The notes: generated from the letters alone by a model not told the origin. Counted from the first letter of the stretch, positions 11,665-23,344 are shown. The stretch: DNA of 64,000 nt from Neoceratodus forsteri (GCA_016271365.2 CM028136.1:471074001-471138000), one strand, 5' to 3'. Made by a program: numbers and translations.

Positions 11665-12035
11665 CTTAAAAGTGGTGGAAAAGTGGTTTGGGGAAGGCGG
11701 AATAATGCAAAGTCATTGGTTTCAATGGACCTCATGTTCCCAATTATGACATGTTGTGAAGCGCTTCGCAGATTCCATGTTACTCTGCAAATTGTTCTGC
11801 TGAGCAAATTTTGGCCACTTTGCCCACCTCTAACTGGTACATTAACTGCAGCCGCGGTGCTGTCTAGCATGGCCACAGTAAGAAAATGTGTTTTGTCAAA
11901 AGAAAAGACTGACTTTAGCCTTCTGTTTAATTTTGAATCTTACACTGAAACACACAAAGCAGAAGATTACTGATTTTTTTCAAGTAGTACTTTGCCGTAG
12001 GACTGTGCAGTAATGTTATTTTAACTTGAGTACCT

Positions 12036-13596
12036 GGGCCCGGATATTCAAACTACACCAGGCTGTGTCACAAGCCTGGGTGCAGCTCAACTTTGTTGTG
12101 CACGGGTGTGGCCTGGGCGATATTCAATGGAGCTGCACTATGGCACAGCAGCTTTGAATATCTCACCCTGGGCACCCCCACTGTGTATGGCGCAGTGGCA
12201 CTGCACCAGTGCAAGTGGCCAGAGTGGAGCATGGAGATGCACTGGCGCAAGTGCCATTGCGCCATGCACAGCACCTGCGATATTCAAAAACAGACATGCA
12301 AATAGGGCCATAAGTTATGCAAGGTGCACAGGGGGCCATTTGCATCTCATTACAGCCCCATTTGCATGCAATTAGCATGCAGGTACACCGATCCCTGACG
12401 ACTTGTGCCTTGCGCCCTGCCATGCAGCAGCCATCGGGGACCGATGACCCCTGCAGCCCGATCGCGGGCATTCCAGTAATATAAAACAAAAAACATCCAA
12501 TATCCCTGGTGGTCCGGTGGACCTCTATGTGCCTGATCATGGGCATCAGTATAGTCTCTCCTCCCCTGTCCAATATCCCTGGTGGTCCAGTGGACCTCTA
12601 TGTGCCCAATCACAGGCATCGGTATAGTCCCCCCCCCCGTCCAATATCCCTGGTGGTCCAGTGGACCGATCGCCGCCCGAGTGCGGGCATCCATAACACA
12701 TAACAGACCCCTACCACCCTGGTGGTCTGGTGTACCCCTCACCCCCACTGATCCCCACCCCCGCTCCCCCCATCAGCTGGCAGGTAGCAGCACCCACCTG
12801 CCTGCCGCCCCGCCCACCGACTGACAGCTCGGTAGGGGCTGCATGCCCAGTGGTTCTGCATGAGCCATTGGGCATGCAGCCCTCCGTACTACTCGAGTAC
12901 AGATATGTGAATGAATCATTCACATACCTGGACTGAGTGGTATAACATGGGCTGCATCCATTGGCTCACGCTGTGAACCAATGGGCGTGCATCTATCGAG
13001 CTGTCAGTCGGCGGGTGGCGGGGCAGTGGGGAGGTGCTGCCAGCTGATGGGGGAGCAGGGCGGTGGGGCTCAGTGGGTGGGTGGGGAGGGTACACTAGAC
13101 CACCAGGGTGGAAGGGGTCTGTTATGTGTTACGGATGCCCGATCAGACGGCGATCGCCCACTGGACCACCAGGATATTGGACGGAGAATTGCGCTCCAGG
13201 GATGCCCACAATGGGGCATGGGGGGGCACCGCCAGGTGTGGCAGGAACTCGGGTGGCCACCCACAGGTGAGCTGCCATGTTGCACCCTGCAATGCGGCAG
13301 CTCACCTGTGGGTGGCCATCACTTGTTCCATTTTTTTTGGCTTAACTTTGAGCAGGTGCAGGTAGGGGTTGTGCGTGCATGACTCTGCACATCCCGGGCT
13401 GAATATCGGGCTGTGCAGGTTATGCATGGGCATGCCCCCCCACCTGTGCCTGCATACATTACTGATCAAGCTCTGGGCGCATCAGGATTATCTTGACGCC
13501 TTTTCCCCGCACAGATATGCACCGGGCGCATCAGTGGGTTATGCATGGTGAAATGTACTGTTGCGCCTTGGTGCAACCCTTTGAATATCTGGGCCC
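12036..13596. mobile_element. Foldback element copy 1 (GGGCCC-ended)
   Basis: The left end is GGGCCCGGATATTCAAA and the complement of the right end is GGGCCCAGATATTCAAA. The whole 1.56 kb is a pair of long inverted arms meeting at a perfect palindrome, GTGAATGA-A-TCATTCAC (12907-12923). The left arm has three copies of a subrepeat centred on CCCTGGTGGTCCAGTGGAC (12500-12730), and the right arm has two (near 13100 and 13160). There is no transposase, and ORFs inside are arm artefacts. It interrupts the Tigger-like element. A relative lies at 45138-47121. Target duplication is unclear: flanks are TACCT on the left and TGGTA on the right, which could even extend the inverted ends. Confidence 0.85.
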
Positions 13597-13727
13597 TGGT
13601 ATTTAATTAAATGCATTGTAGAAACAGTGAAATGTGCCTAGAAGTGATTTTCTGGTTAAATGCACAGCCCACTTCAGTGCACAAAAAACTTTTATCCCGA
13701 GGGTGTGCACTTGAGAGGGTTCCACTG

Positions 13728-14098
13728 TACTACAAAAACTGGACCAAACTGAAGAATATTTGAAGTGAATTTGAAGGCCTTCATTTTAGGTGGAAAAGAA
13801 GAGTGTTTTCAGGAACATTTGAAGGTCTTGTTCATAACAGTTCTTTATCAGTCTTTCAGCCTTCTTTTTGAAGGTTAATTTGCATTTTTTGCGATTTGAA
13901 GGGCACTTGAGAACATAATGGAAAGTTCATAAGGTGGATAAAAACTTGTGTTTGAAACATTTTTATATGAATAAAAACTGGTGTTTGAGGTACAATCAAA
14001 GTCAATTTGAATTACTTTAAAAACATGAAAACAACTGGACCTGTTTTTAAAAAAAAAACTGAAGAGTACTTGCATTGAATTTGAAGGCTTTCATTTTC
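13728..14098. repeat. Duplicated ~100 bp segment flanking the Tigger-like element
   Basis: GTCAATTTGAATTAC occurs at about 9593 (just left of the Tigger-like element) and at about 13999. The sequence that follows, ACTGGACC...GAATTTGAAGGCYTTCATTTT, occurs at about 13740-13790 and 14034-14097. The pre-insertion locus therefore held a direct duplication into which the transposon inserted. No gene was seen. Confidence 0.6.
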
Positions 14099-15235
14099 TG
14101 TGTGGGATCTGTACCCTTGTTTCCTCCAGCTGCACCCTGAGCTCTGTTAAGTAACACTATGGTATTTGTGATCCTTTCAGGGTGGTTAGAAAATATAAGG
14201 TCAATCAGTGTGCTAGTACCAGTCCTATAGTTTATTCTAGTAGGAGTAGAGACCAACCTGGAGAGGTTGATGGCTGAGGCTGCATCCTTACAGGGGTTAG
14301 AGTCAGGGGACAACCAGTTGATGTTAAAATCCCCTAGTGCAATGACCTCCATGCCTTTAGGTAGATTGGCAATGAAGTAAGGGAATGAGTGAAAGCCTTT
14401 GTGATTCTCCTTAGGTGGAATGTAGACTGAGAGGATATTAATTTACTTCCCCTTTTTACCTAATGTAATTTTAACCTCTAGTGATTGTGCACCATTCCTG
14501 GGGGGCAGTGTAGGTAGAGCCTGGCCTTGTACGGAGTCCAAGAGGTATAGGGTGCAGCCACCACCATGTTTACCAATCCTACCAGTCCCATATAAAGTGT
14601 AACCAGTGAGGAAGACTGCTGAGTCTGGTACCATGATTCGACTATGGAGAGGATGTCAGGCTTGTGCTGTAGAACTCAGACTTGCAGTTGATCTAGCTTG
14701 GGCAGGAGGCTTTGAATGTTAATGGAGGTGAGTTTAAGACCACTATGGTTAATGTTGCTACCAAATGGTGGTTGCAGGGGCCCTGGGTTAGGGTGCATGT
14801 TACCTGATGACAGTAGTAGTGGCAGGAGCTGTCTAACCTGGATGTATTTGAGGAGTTTACATTTGGGCTTGGGCGGGTGTTTGGTGAATTTGGGGATGAT
14901 TGTTGTGGTTGTTAGAGAGGAGAGATGGAGGGACAGAGAGTATGCCTGTTTGGACGGCCAGCAATTAAAGTGAAAAATAAACTTTACTGGCTTGAGGGAC
15001 AAGACAGGTAGACTGGTCACAGTGCCAGATGCTGGAGAAACTGGGAATGTTGGAGACAGGTCTATAGTGGGTATAGAAGTGTTGTCTGAAGAGAGTGCCA
15101 AAATTAGTGTTAGGAGAGCACTAAGGAGAAAGTAGCAATAAAGTGCCATAATTTGTCTGTGGTCTGTTCCAGATGTGGAGTAGGCACCAACTATGCATCT
15201 TACCATGTGAAGAGGGAATGGCTATGTCAGAAGGC
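14099..15235 (-). mobile_element. L2/Rex1-like LINE, 5' half of ORF2 (leader and endonuclease)
   Basis: The minus-strand ORF 15206-14676 has an N-terminal hydrophobic stretch (CYFLLSALLTLILAL), then a 2A-like motif SSGNMHPNPGP, then LKLTSINIQSLLPKLDQLQV, the start of the apurinic-type endonuclease. Further pieces are DSAVFLTGYTLYG and KHGGGCTLYL (14443-14634) and ALGDFNINWLSPDSN, STLIDLIFSNHPERI (14047-14352). This is the canonical order of the L2/CR1/Rex1 endonuclease. It stops near 14099 before the RT, so it is truncated or rearranged. The N-terminal ATG is only a plausible start. Confidence 0.75.
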
Positions 15236-15239
15236 AGCA

Positions 15240-16806
15240 AAGGGGATATATGTTACTAAGGGTACTAAAGGAACTGACTGAGGAGCTGGAAGGGCCACTG
15301 GCAGACCAGTTTAATGGTTCAGTACAGTCAGCAGTGGTACTGCATGATTGGAAAACAGCACATGCAGTGTCCTTCCACAAAAGCAGTCCCAATTATGACC
15401 CAGGGAATTACAGACCAGTCAGTCTGACCTCCATTGTGGGCAAGCTCATGGAGACCATACTAAAGGAAAGGTTGGTGGAATATATAGAGGAGCATGGTCT
15501 TCAGGATGTGAGGCAACATGGGATCATGGGGGTTGGGAGATGGTGTCAAACAAATCTGACTGAGTTCTTTGACTGTGTCACTAAGACAGTACACAGGGGC
15601 CAAGCGGTAGACATCCTCTATCTTGATTTCAGCAAGGCCTTTGACTCTGTGCCCCACAAAAGGTTGATCAGGAAGTTAGTGGATCTCTGGATTGGGGAAA
15701 AGATGGCCAGATGGGTGGAAAACTGGCTGAGGCACAGAACCCAGAGGGTGGTTGTGGGGGGAGAGTTATCTGGCACTAGAGAGGTAACCAGTGGGGCCCT
15801 GCATGGCTCGGTACTGGGGCCAGTGTTGTTTAATGTCTTCAGTGACATTGGAGATGGCATTAAGGGCAAAATGTGCATATTCACAGATGACTCCAAGCTC
15901 TGTGGAACAGTGGACACAGCTGAAGGGATACCGGACCTACAGAAATATCTGGAAAAGCTGGGGAAGTGGTCCAGGATCTGGCAACTTGGCTTCAATGCCA
16001 AGAAATGCAAAGTTATGCATATTGGAGCCAAGAATCCTAGGACAAAGTACTACCTGGATGGAGTCCAATTATCTGCATCAGAAGAGGAGAAGAACCTGGG
16101 AGTGATGATCACTTGACCTGAAGCACTCCATGCAGTGCAAGAAAGCAACAGCCAAGGCAAACAAGATGCTGGGATGCATAGCTAGGTGGATCAGTAGTAG
16201 GAGAGAGGAGGTTATACTGCTCTTGTACAGGTCACTGGTGAGGCCACATCTAGAGTATGGAGTTCAGTACTGGTGCTCACACCTCAAAAAGGACATTAAC
16301 CTGCTGGAGAAGGGCCAGAGGAGGGCTACAAAGATGATAGCAGGCCAGCAGGGTAAAGCATACGAAGACAGATTGAGGGCACAGAACATGTACTTCTTGG
16401 AGGACGGGGGGAGGGAGACGGGACATGATTGGGACCTTCAAGTACTTGAAAGGAATAAATAAGGTTGATAAGGGGAGTCTCTTTAAGCTGAGTGGCAACC
16501 ATAACACAAGGGGACATAGTCTTAAGCTGGAGGGTGTGAGGTTTAGGAGGGAGATCAGGAAGCACTTCTTCACAGAGAGGGTGGTGGACACTTGGAATGC
16601 ACTGCTGGAAGAGGTCATCTCATTGAAGACAGTGGGCAGCTTTAAGAGAAGCTGGGATATGCATGGGGGAAGGTAAGGATCATGGGTAGAGTGGCTGGGA
16701 GGAGTGGAGACAGAGGGCAAGAACATTAGCTCAAGCTGTGGACCCTGCAATATGAGCAGACTTGATAGACCAAATGGCCTTCTTCTGCTGGCTTCTTCAT
16801 TTGTTC
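15240..16806 (+). mobile_element. CR1 LINE, 5'-truncated copy with near-complete RT
   Basis: The ORF at 15250-16116 carries the RT series NYRPVSLTSIVGKLMETIL, LYLDFSKAFDSVPHKRLI, SVLGPVLFNVF and MCIFTDDSKLCGT, so the catalytic box is FTDD instead of FADD. After a frameshift near 16117 it continues with ANKMLGCIARWISS, SLVRPHLEYGVQYWCSHLKKD (16130-16462) and IRKHFFTERVVDTWNALL (16425-16676). The 3' end includes CAAATGGCCTTCTTCTGC and ends near GTTCATATG (16806). PQG is changed to LHG. The copy is dead but among the best conserved CR1s here. Confidence 0.92.
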
Positions 16807-16855
16807 ATATGTTGCCTGAATTCAGATAAGGATTGCAGGAACCTAGCATACACTT

Positions 16856-16931
16856 GAACCTCCGAGATAGTGTAGTGGTCAGGGTACTCGTCTCCCGTGC
16901 ATAGGGTCGCAGGTTCAAATCCAGGCAGAAC
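16856..16931 (+). pseudogene. tRNA-like sequence (tRNA-Gly(CCC)-like) or SINE head
   Basis: TAGTGTAGTGGTCAGGGTAC matches the internal A-box region and GCAGGTTCAAATCC the B box. The middle, CTCGTCTCCCGTGCATAGGG, resembles the anticodon arm of tRNA-Gly with loop CTCCCGT (anticodon CCC). Anticodon and T stems have mismatches (GCAGG against CCAGG), so a working tRNA is unlikely. It could be a tRNA pseudogene or the head of a SINE whose body I cannot define. Confidence 0.5.
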
Positions 16932-17221
16932 AGAATGTTGAAGTATCAAGGGGTACTACCAGAAAATGTGGTAGCCAGGAAGGTGAAATGGCCATACAAG
17001 AGGCTAGAGAATGAGTCGTAGCATTCAGGAGCAGTAACAATATGCTCAGGGTGACTCCTGGTGGTGACATAGTATAACAAACTAATGGGAAAGTGGGGAC
17101 TTAGGTTCTGTTTGGCACATAGTCACGTGACCAGTCACATAACACCTATAAGGTATAAATCAAATGTCAACCCAAGGGGGTGGGTGGGGCAGTTGACACG
17201 AAGAGTCGATGGGCTAACACA

Positions 17222-17925
17222 GTAAAATGGTGTGCACAAGCTTCAACAGTACTCAGGGGCTCTGTTTTCCAAAACCTTGCTTCTGTGTGCTGCAGGCTGC
17301 TCTGTGGGATGTACACTCCACTGGGAGTGCTGAAGTAAAATGGAGGCGCCTGTAGAGAAGCAGGAAGGGATAAGGTGAGTGAGGTATCTGGAGGGGAACA
17401 AAGACAAAGGAATTAAGGCAGGAAGCTGGAGAGGGGGATGGGGATTGCACTGAGCTTGCTCAGCACCAGAGGGGTGAGAATAATGAGGAGATTGAATTGA
17501 AGTGGAAGACAGACTCTGAATTAAGGGAAAATGAGAAAAGAAGGCACAGAGGTAAGCTAATGTTGCAGTGTCCTACAGAGAATTCACTGGCTAAACTGCA
17601 GCAAAACCAAGCAATGCAGGCTCTGAGTTAAATGAATTAAGGTTACAGCACAAAACAGAGTAAAACTACAAGAAGTAAATGAATAAATAGCTGAGTAAAA
17701 GCAAGCTAAACTTGTCTGCCGACATTCAAAACATTTTAGTAACACAGTAAGATGGTGTGCACAAGCTTCAGCAGTGCTGAGGGACTGTTTTCCAATACCT
17801 TTTTTCTGTGTGCTGCAGGCTGCTCTGTGGGATGTACACTCCACTGGGAGTGCTGAAGTAAAATGGAGGAGCCTTGTTTCTGTGTGCTGTAGGCTGCTCT
17901 GTGGGATGTACTCTCCACTCTGCAA
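17222..17925 (+). repeat. Direct repeats (~130 bp) spaced ~520 bp
   Basis: AATGGTGTGCACAAGCTTCA and, further on, TGTGTGCTGCAGGCTGCTC...CACTCCACTGGGAGTGCTGAAG occur at about 17226-17350 and again at about 17753-17870. A third partial copy, CTGTGTGCTGTAGGCTGCTC, is at 17879-17920. The block between is unassigned. It could be the ends of a short LTR-like element or a local duplication, and no coding was recognised. Confidence 0.65.
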
Positions 17926-18369
17926 ATTACTTTTTAAAGTTCTTTGGGATTACATTTTCTAAACAGTTTAATACATTTGATTCAGCTATGATTCAAAACA
18001 GCAAACTACAGACATTGTGTGTCATCTTGCTCAGACACCAATATGTCATATTATAATCAGAATACTCATCTGAAAACAAAGGAAAATAACCTATTCCATG
18101 GGAAATGGAGTCTTGTTTTTTTAAGTTATCTGGGGTGTTTCCTCCAATCTAGGACTGAACCACAGTCAAGTAAGTTTGGGACGGGGGAGACCAATAATCT
18201 TCTTAAGCTGTTTTCTTTGCAATCAATATTCTTTTTATTTACTGTGCCCTAACATTTCTCACCATTGGTGCTTTTTCAAGGGCTTTCTTGTTCTATAAAC
18301 CGCAAATATATTGTTTTAGCATTATTATTCACACTTACATTTGTTCCTTCTCCCTACTAGGCTGCTGCC

Positions 18370-18527
18370 CCCCCCACACACACACACGACACCGCATTTC
18401 CAGGAAGCAGATGGCATTATTCGTCGGCCCCTAAATGCTGCTGCTGTTGGACCCCCACACACACACAACATAGCTCTTGGAGTGGATGGTAGTATTTGGC
18501 AGCCCTAAAGGCTGCTGTTACTGGAAC

Positions 18528-18574
<47 letters not shown>

Positions 18575-18738
18575 CACCACATCTCCGGAAGCGGACGTCA
18601 ATATTCTGTGGCTAAAGGCTGCTGCTGCTGGAACCCCACACACATACAACACCACATCTCCAGAAGTAGATGACGGTATTCAGTGGCCACTAAGGCTGCT
18701 GCTGCTGGAATCCACCACCACACACACACACAGACACA

Positions 18739-18782
<44 letters not shown>

Positions 18783-18835
18783 ACATCTCGGGGAAGTGGA
18801 TGGCAGTATTTGGCAGCCCTTAAAGGTAAACTGGG
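18370..18835 (+). repeat. Minisatellite with embedded (CA)n tracts
   Basis: A 70-130 bp unit of the form GGCTGCTGCTGCTGGA, (CA)n, ACACCACATCTCCGGAAGYGGA, TGGYAGTATTYGGCAGCCC, then AAAGGCTGCTG again. Units begin near 18360, 18435, 18505, 18615 and 18690. The CA tract differs greatly in length between units; long tracts are at 18531-18573 and 18718-18780. An outlying unit without a long CA tract occurs at about 19210-19290. ORFs rich in Thr/His here are artefacts. Confidence 0.85.
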
Positions 18836-19209
18836 AAGCTTACTCACGAAGAGTGTAGAGTGTGTCGACTTACAGCTGGAGACTGATTTTGGCACTCCAG
18901 TTCTGATCGGATTGCTCAAGAATTCCAGCATTTGACTTGGGGAACTTTAAGACTGCATATTTGTTCTCTCTGTTTATGTGAGAGTTTCAGGCTGAATTGC
19001 TGTTGGATAGAGGCTAGCAGGGCTTGCATGCATGTTTACTATGTTCTAGTGCAGGTTAATGCAGCAGTCAGGGATTACAGGGGACCAGTGTATTTTGTGT
19101 TTTAACCTTTGGTGTGTTACCGACTGCCGTGCATGCGCAGTTGGAGTGGGTAGTGATTCTTCCCACCAGAGGCCGTGTAGCCTAACTCCCTCCTTTGTTC
19201 CCTCTTCCT

Positions 19210-19340
19210 ACTAGGTTGCTGCTGCTGGACCCCCCCAACACAACACCACATCTCTGGGAAGTGGAAAGCAGTATTTGGCGGCCCCCAAAAGGTGAACTGG
19301 GGAGCTTACTCATTGAGAGTGTATACCCGTCAATGCTTTG
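19210..19340 (+). repeat. Outlying minisatellite unit
   Basis: TTGCTGCTGCTGGACCCCCC, CACCACATCTCTGGGAAGTGGA and AGTATTTGGCGGCCCC, followed by AAAGGTGAACTGGGGAGCTTACTCA, repeat the end of the array at 18780-18850 (AAAGGTAAACTGGGAAGCTTACTCA). The array with its flank was therefore duplicated over about 470 bp. Confidence 0.7.
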
Positions 19341-19689
19341 CACCGACTCCCCACCACCCCAGTCACCCTCCCACCTGAGGCTGGCCCTCCCTTTTATTGA
19401 GTCATGAGGTCATGTGACTTACTCTAAGTGTCTACTTCACCATTAGCTGGTTATCACTCCCTACCACAAGGTGTCAGTACTGTACCTCCTAAACTGCTTG
19501 TCCTGCTGCCTCTACTCCTCCCACAATTCTCTGTCACCAGGCTCCTGTCCTGCTTCTTATGTAACTCAATCGTTGACCCTGGTCCCTTTTCTTTCTCTCT
19601 CCACTCTCTCCCTCCCCGAGCCTTGAACCCTGTACCTTGTGCTCCGGAGATGGCAACCCTTCCTCTGCCCCACCTGACCTGGTTAAATA

Positions 19690-22600
19690 CTGATTAATAT
19701 TTGGCTAGCCTTGTTACACCCGACAGACCAGATACTATCTTTAAGTGTCATAGACTTTCCAGCTCCCCGTCCTGAGACAATGTTTTTACCCACATTTATC
19801 TTATCTCTCCTTGTTCTCCTTACTCTCCCCTCCTCATACCCTCATCTCACCCCAAGGCCCTGATAGCATCAATCACCCTCCCTTCCCCCATAATACATGG
19901 GGAATCTACCTACATCCCTCCTTCTTCAAGGCTGGATAGTCCAAACCTTTCCTCCTATCCTTGCGGTAACTGAAACATGGTTCGACCCTGACACCCAAGA
20001 TTCTGCTGTTTACCTACCTGGATACTCCATCCTCAGAGTTGACAGACTGAGTAAAAGGGGAGGGGGCTGTGCCCTTTATTACCGAGACCCAATTACAAGC
20101 CACTAAAGTCTCCATCACCCACCCTTCCACAGGGCCCAAGCTTTCGCAGTTAAGCTCCAGACCAGTTGCTCAGGCAAATTCCTTCACATTGTGACCATTT
20201 ATAATCCCGTAATCAAAAGTCTGCCTTTTCCTCGGTCCTCAATAGCATCTTCCAGTTGCCTAACAATTGTGAATTAGTTGTTCTAGGAGATTTTAATATA
20301 AACCGGCTTGCTCCCTCCTCAGCCCCTTACTAGGACTCTATTGCTGCTGTGGACATCACTCAAGTGGTTCTATCCCCTACAAGACTAAACCATAAGATGG
20401 GTACATCCACCCTCCTAGACCTCATTATCACTAATCGTCCCACCAGAATTTCTGGAGTCACTGTTCTCCTCGATTCATTCAGTGACAACTCACCGGTAAT
20501 TTGCTGATGGTCTACCAGGATCCCCAAACCTCCACCCAAATTCTCCTTCCAATGCCGTCTCAAAAAGGGATCCCTTGCCCACTTCAAACTTTACTTACAG
20601 CATTGTGATTGATCACTCATAAACACTGCCCCCTTAACTGACATTGCCCTAGAACACTTTATAATCACCTTCAACTCAGCCTGTGACCTGTATGTCCCTC
20701 TCACTAAATAAGTGATTGAAGGCCATGACTCCCCCATGGTCACCCAAACACTGCTTGGACTCATGTGCCAATTTGATAATTTGTGGCACAAGGCTAATGA
20801 ACCCCACCTACCCCATGACCGGCAACTTTATAGAGAGGCAAGGAATAAATGCAGCCGGGAAATCCATAAAGCAAAAGCTGCCCACTACCAGGAAGCCCTC
20901 TCCTTCTCCTCCTCCTGGGGTTCTGGATGCAGGTTCTGGGACAATATTAAAGAGCTCAATGGCAAAACTACCTCTCCCACCCAGCTCCTTGTAAATGGGT
21001 CCCTTACCCAGGATTCCCATCGTATTGCTGATTTCTCAACTCAGCTTTCTCTGACCTCATCAATGTCCTTCCCCCTAATTTCTTTGACCCCACCTCTGAA
21101 CCAGACCTGACCTCCCCTTTATCCAATAATACCCCTTCTTTCAGACTTAGGACTATCTCCCTAACTGAGGCCAGATGCTACCTCACCACAGTTCTGTGGA
21201 AAACCTGACACAGTGGTGACACTCTAGATCTAAAAGTCCTCCATCTTGTACTCGACTCTGTCCTTGAGCCTCTGACTTATCTCATTAACAGGTCCCTCTG
21301 CCTCAGACAATTTCCTGCCCTCTGGAAATCAGCTGTTATTACCCCAATCTTTAAAGGCGGTGACCCTTCCTCCCCAAATAATTATCGCCCTATTGCCATC
21401 CTTCCTCCCATCTCCAAGGCACTTGAAAAAGTGGTATCTGATCATCTCCCTGACAATCTAACAAACTACAACCTGCTCTGCCCTGAACAACATGGCTTCA
21501 GGAAGGGGCACAGCACCACCACCACTCTCCTTGAATATACTACATATATCAACAGAACCCTCGATAATGGACACCTAGTTGGTGCTGCATATGTTGATCT
21601 AACTAAAGCATTTGACACTGTCAGTCATGATCTCCTCATCCAATCCTTGACCACCCTTGGGCTGTCCTCAGAGGCAACCTCTTGGTTTAAAAACTACCTC
21701 AGTGAGAGATCCCAACAAGTCAAAATTAACTCCACCATTTCGTCCTGTAGGTTGGTTCACTCTGGGGTAACACAGGACTCTACCCTGGGCCCCCTTGTTT
21801 TTAGCATGTTCTTAAAATCTCTCCCTAGGGCCCGCTCTGGACAGATATTACTCTTTGCAGATGATGCTGTAATCTTTACCAGTCACACTAACCCCATCTC
21901 CCGCCAATCCTCACTTCAGCAGTCCTTCTCTGAGGCTGAAGATTGGTTTTCCGAACACAGACTTATACTAAATTATAAAAAGTCTAAGGCAATGATCTTC
22001 ACCCACCATCAAAGCAAGTTTAGGGACTTCTCACTTAAGATACTTAACTACCAGCATAACCTGCTGGAACTAGTCTCATCATTCAAATACTTGGGTATCA
22101 CCCTTGACTCCCACCTTACTTTCCATGACCAGATTGACCTGCTAAGCTTGGCCATCAACTCTAGGCTAAAGCTTCTGTACAGGCATAGGTCATGTATGCT
22201 TTCTGAGGCCCATCGACGGGCAGTGACCTCTTTGGTCTTTTCCCTAACTGATTATGGGATCATCTTCTATGGTACTGCTGATAACACCACCCTCCACCAC
22301 TTTAAGGTCTCCCTTAACAAAGCCTGTCACCTGGTCTTGGGGTGTGATGGGTGGACTCACACCATGAACTCTATTGATGGACAGGTTGGCTAAACTTTGA
22401 AGGCAGGCTTAGATATCATACCTGTCTCTTTGCCAAAAAACTCTCCCTTAGTCTCTCACCCCCTGGCTTCCAACTCCTGCTACAGCCATTCCCTCACTCC
22501 AGGAACACCAGAAGAACCTCCCCAGCCTCCTTTCAAGTTCCTCACTGCAGGACCTCCCTGGGCCAACGGTCCTTCTTCTACAGAGCCCCCGTCTGGTTGA

Positions 22601-22998
22601 ATGAACTACCCTCAGCTGTTTTGTCTGAGGTGAGGCTTGGCCCCTTTAAATCCTCTCTTCATTCTGCAATCCTCAACCTTGGTCCCTGTGATTGCAATGA
22701 ATTTACCCCCCCACCACCAACAGCAGTGATACCAAACCCTTTGTCTACTCTGGCCTGGTTACTGACTGCATTCTTTACAATTGCATAGTACTAGGTACCT
22801 CTCTGTTAGCATAATTTTGACTCGGGGGGGGGGTTGTCCTTACACCCCTCTAACATGTTATTCATCTGTATGTAAGTTACTCATCTCTGTGCTTTGTCTA
22901 AGTTTTTTTATATTTTGATGTGGAGCCTTTACAAAGAAGTCTCTGACTCAAAGGATTGTAATTCCAATCTCTACATAAATAAATAAAATAAATAAATG
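19690..22998 (+). mobile_element. L2/Rex1-like LINE, most complete copy
   Basis: The endonuclease begins near 19930 with AVTETWFDPDTQDSAVYLPG and KRGGGCALYYRD, continues with VVLGDFNINRLAPSS and LLDLIITNRP (20270-20440), and a linker with LTQTLLGLMCQFDNLWH follows at 20700-20900. RT in ORF 21431-22393 has CPEQHGFRKGHSTTTTLLEY, AAYVDLTKAFDTVSHDLLI, GPLVFSMF, LLFADDAVIF with an intact catalytic FADD, and SFKYLGITLDS. The C-terminal part runs to 22790. The 3' end has the word CTCTGACTCAAAGGATTGTAATTCC and an (ATAAA)n tail at 22975-22998. Frame breaks before 21431 and PQGS changed to TQDS show it is inactive. Confidence 0.87.
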
Positions 22999-23344
22999 TA
23001 TATATTTTATGATCTTTTTTCATTTACCATCATGCTCGTACACTTGATTGCATTGTACTTTGTTTTTCTTTATACAGAGTACCACAATGTGGTTATCTAC
23101 AGTAAAAGATTTAAAAGATTACTACCATCCTGGGGTAACTGTTCAAATTCTCTGATACTGTCTCTCTACCTCATTTATACATCTGATATAATGATTTCTT
23201 TTCTTCACCTTTAGCCTTACTTGTATATTATGCTGCATGACTAATGCCTACTCCACTTATCTTCACTTGGCATGTATCCCTTCCATCCAAATGCAACTGT
23301 TGTGCTTACATCACTTACATTTCATTTCCTTTTCTGGTACATCC
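22999..23344. other. Unassigned AT-rich interval
   Basis: About 350 bp between two LINEs. No gene, no terminal repeat and no strong coding signal seen. Confidence 0.5.

Larger units (their letters stand above)
9610..13727. mobile_element. Tigger/pogo-like DNA transposon with nested insertions
   Basis: The left end reads TACAGTGGAGCTCACTTAAG and the complement of the right end reads TACAGTGGAACCCTCTCAAG. These are inverted terminal repeats flanked by TA (9608-9609 and 13728-13729), the target and end pattern (CAGT, TA) of the Tc1/mariner-Tigger group. The repeats continue with AAGTGCA motifs inside both ends. Weak possible transposase remnants are an open stretch starting MDLEGETSHILL near 9930 and an acidic Glu/Asp-rich stretch near 10050-10110. 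Neither is long enough to prove family. It holds a three-unit tandem repeat (10331-10775) and a foldback element (12036-13596). Confidence is good for the ends and moderate for the family name. Confidence 0.65.

Noticed and set aside
10140..11850. Possible inner hAT-like MITE in the Tigger-like element
   Set aside because: The right end TAGAGGTGGGCAAAGTGG looks hAT-like, but I found no matching left end or 8 bp duplication.
11340..11876. 178-codon minus-strand ORF
   Set aside because: It lies in the Tigger-like interior and spans a palindromic segment. The amino acid pattern resembles no transposase I know.
12163..12824. Several long GC-rich ORFs around 12.1-13.4 kb and 45.1-47.1 kb
   Set aside because: They lie in foldback arms, occur on both strands because the arms are inverted copies, and are rich in Pro/Gly/His from GC-rich subrepeats.
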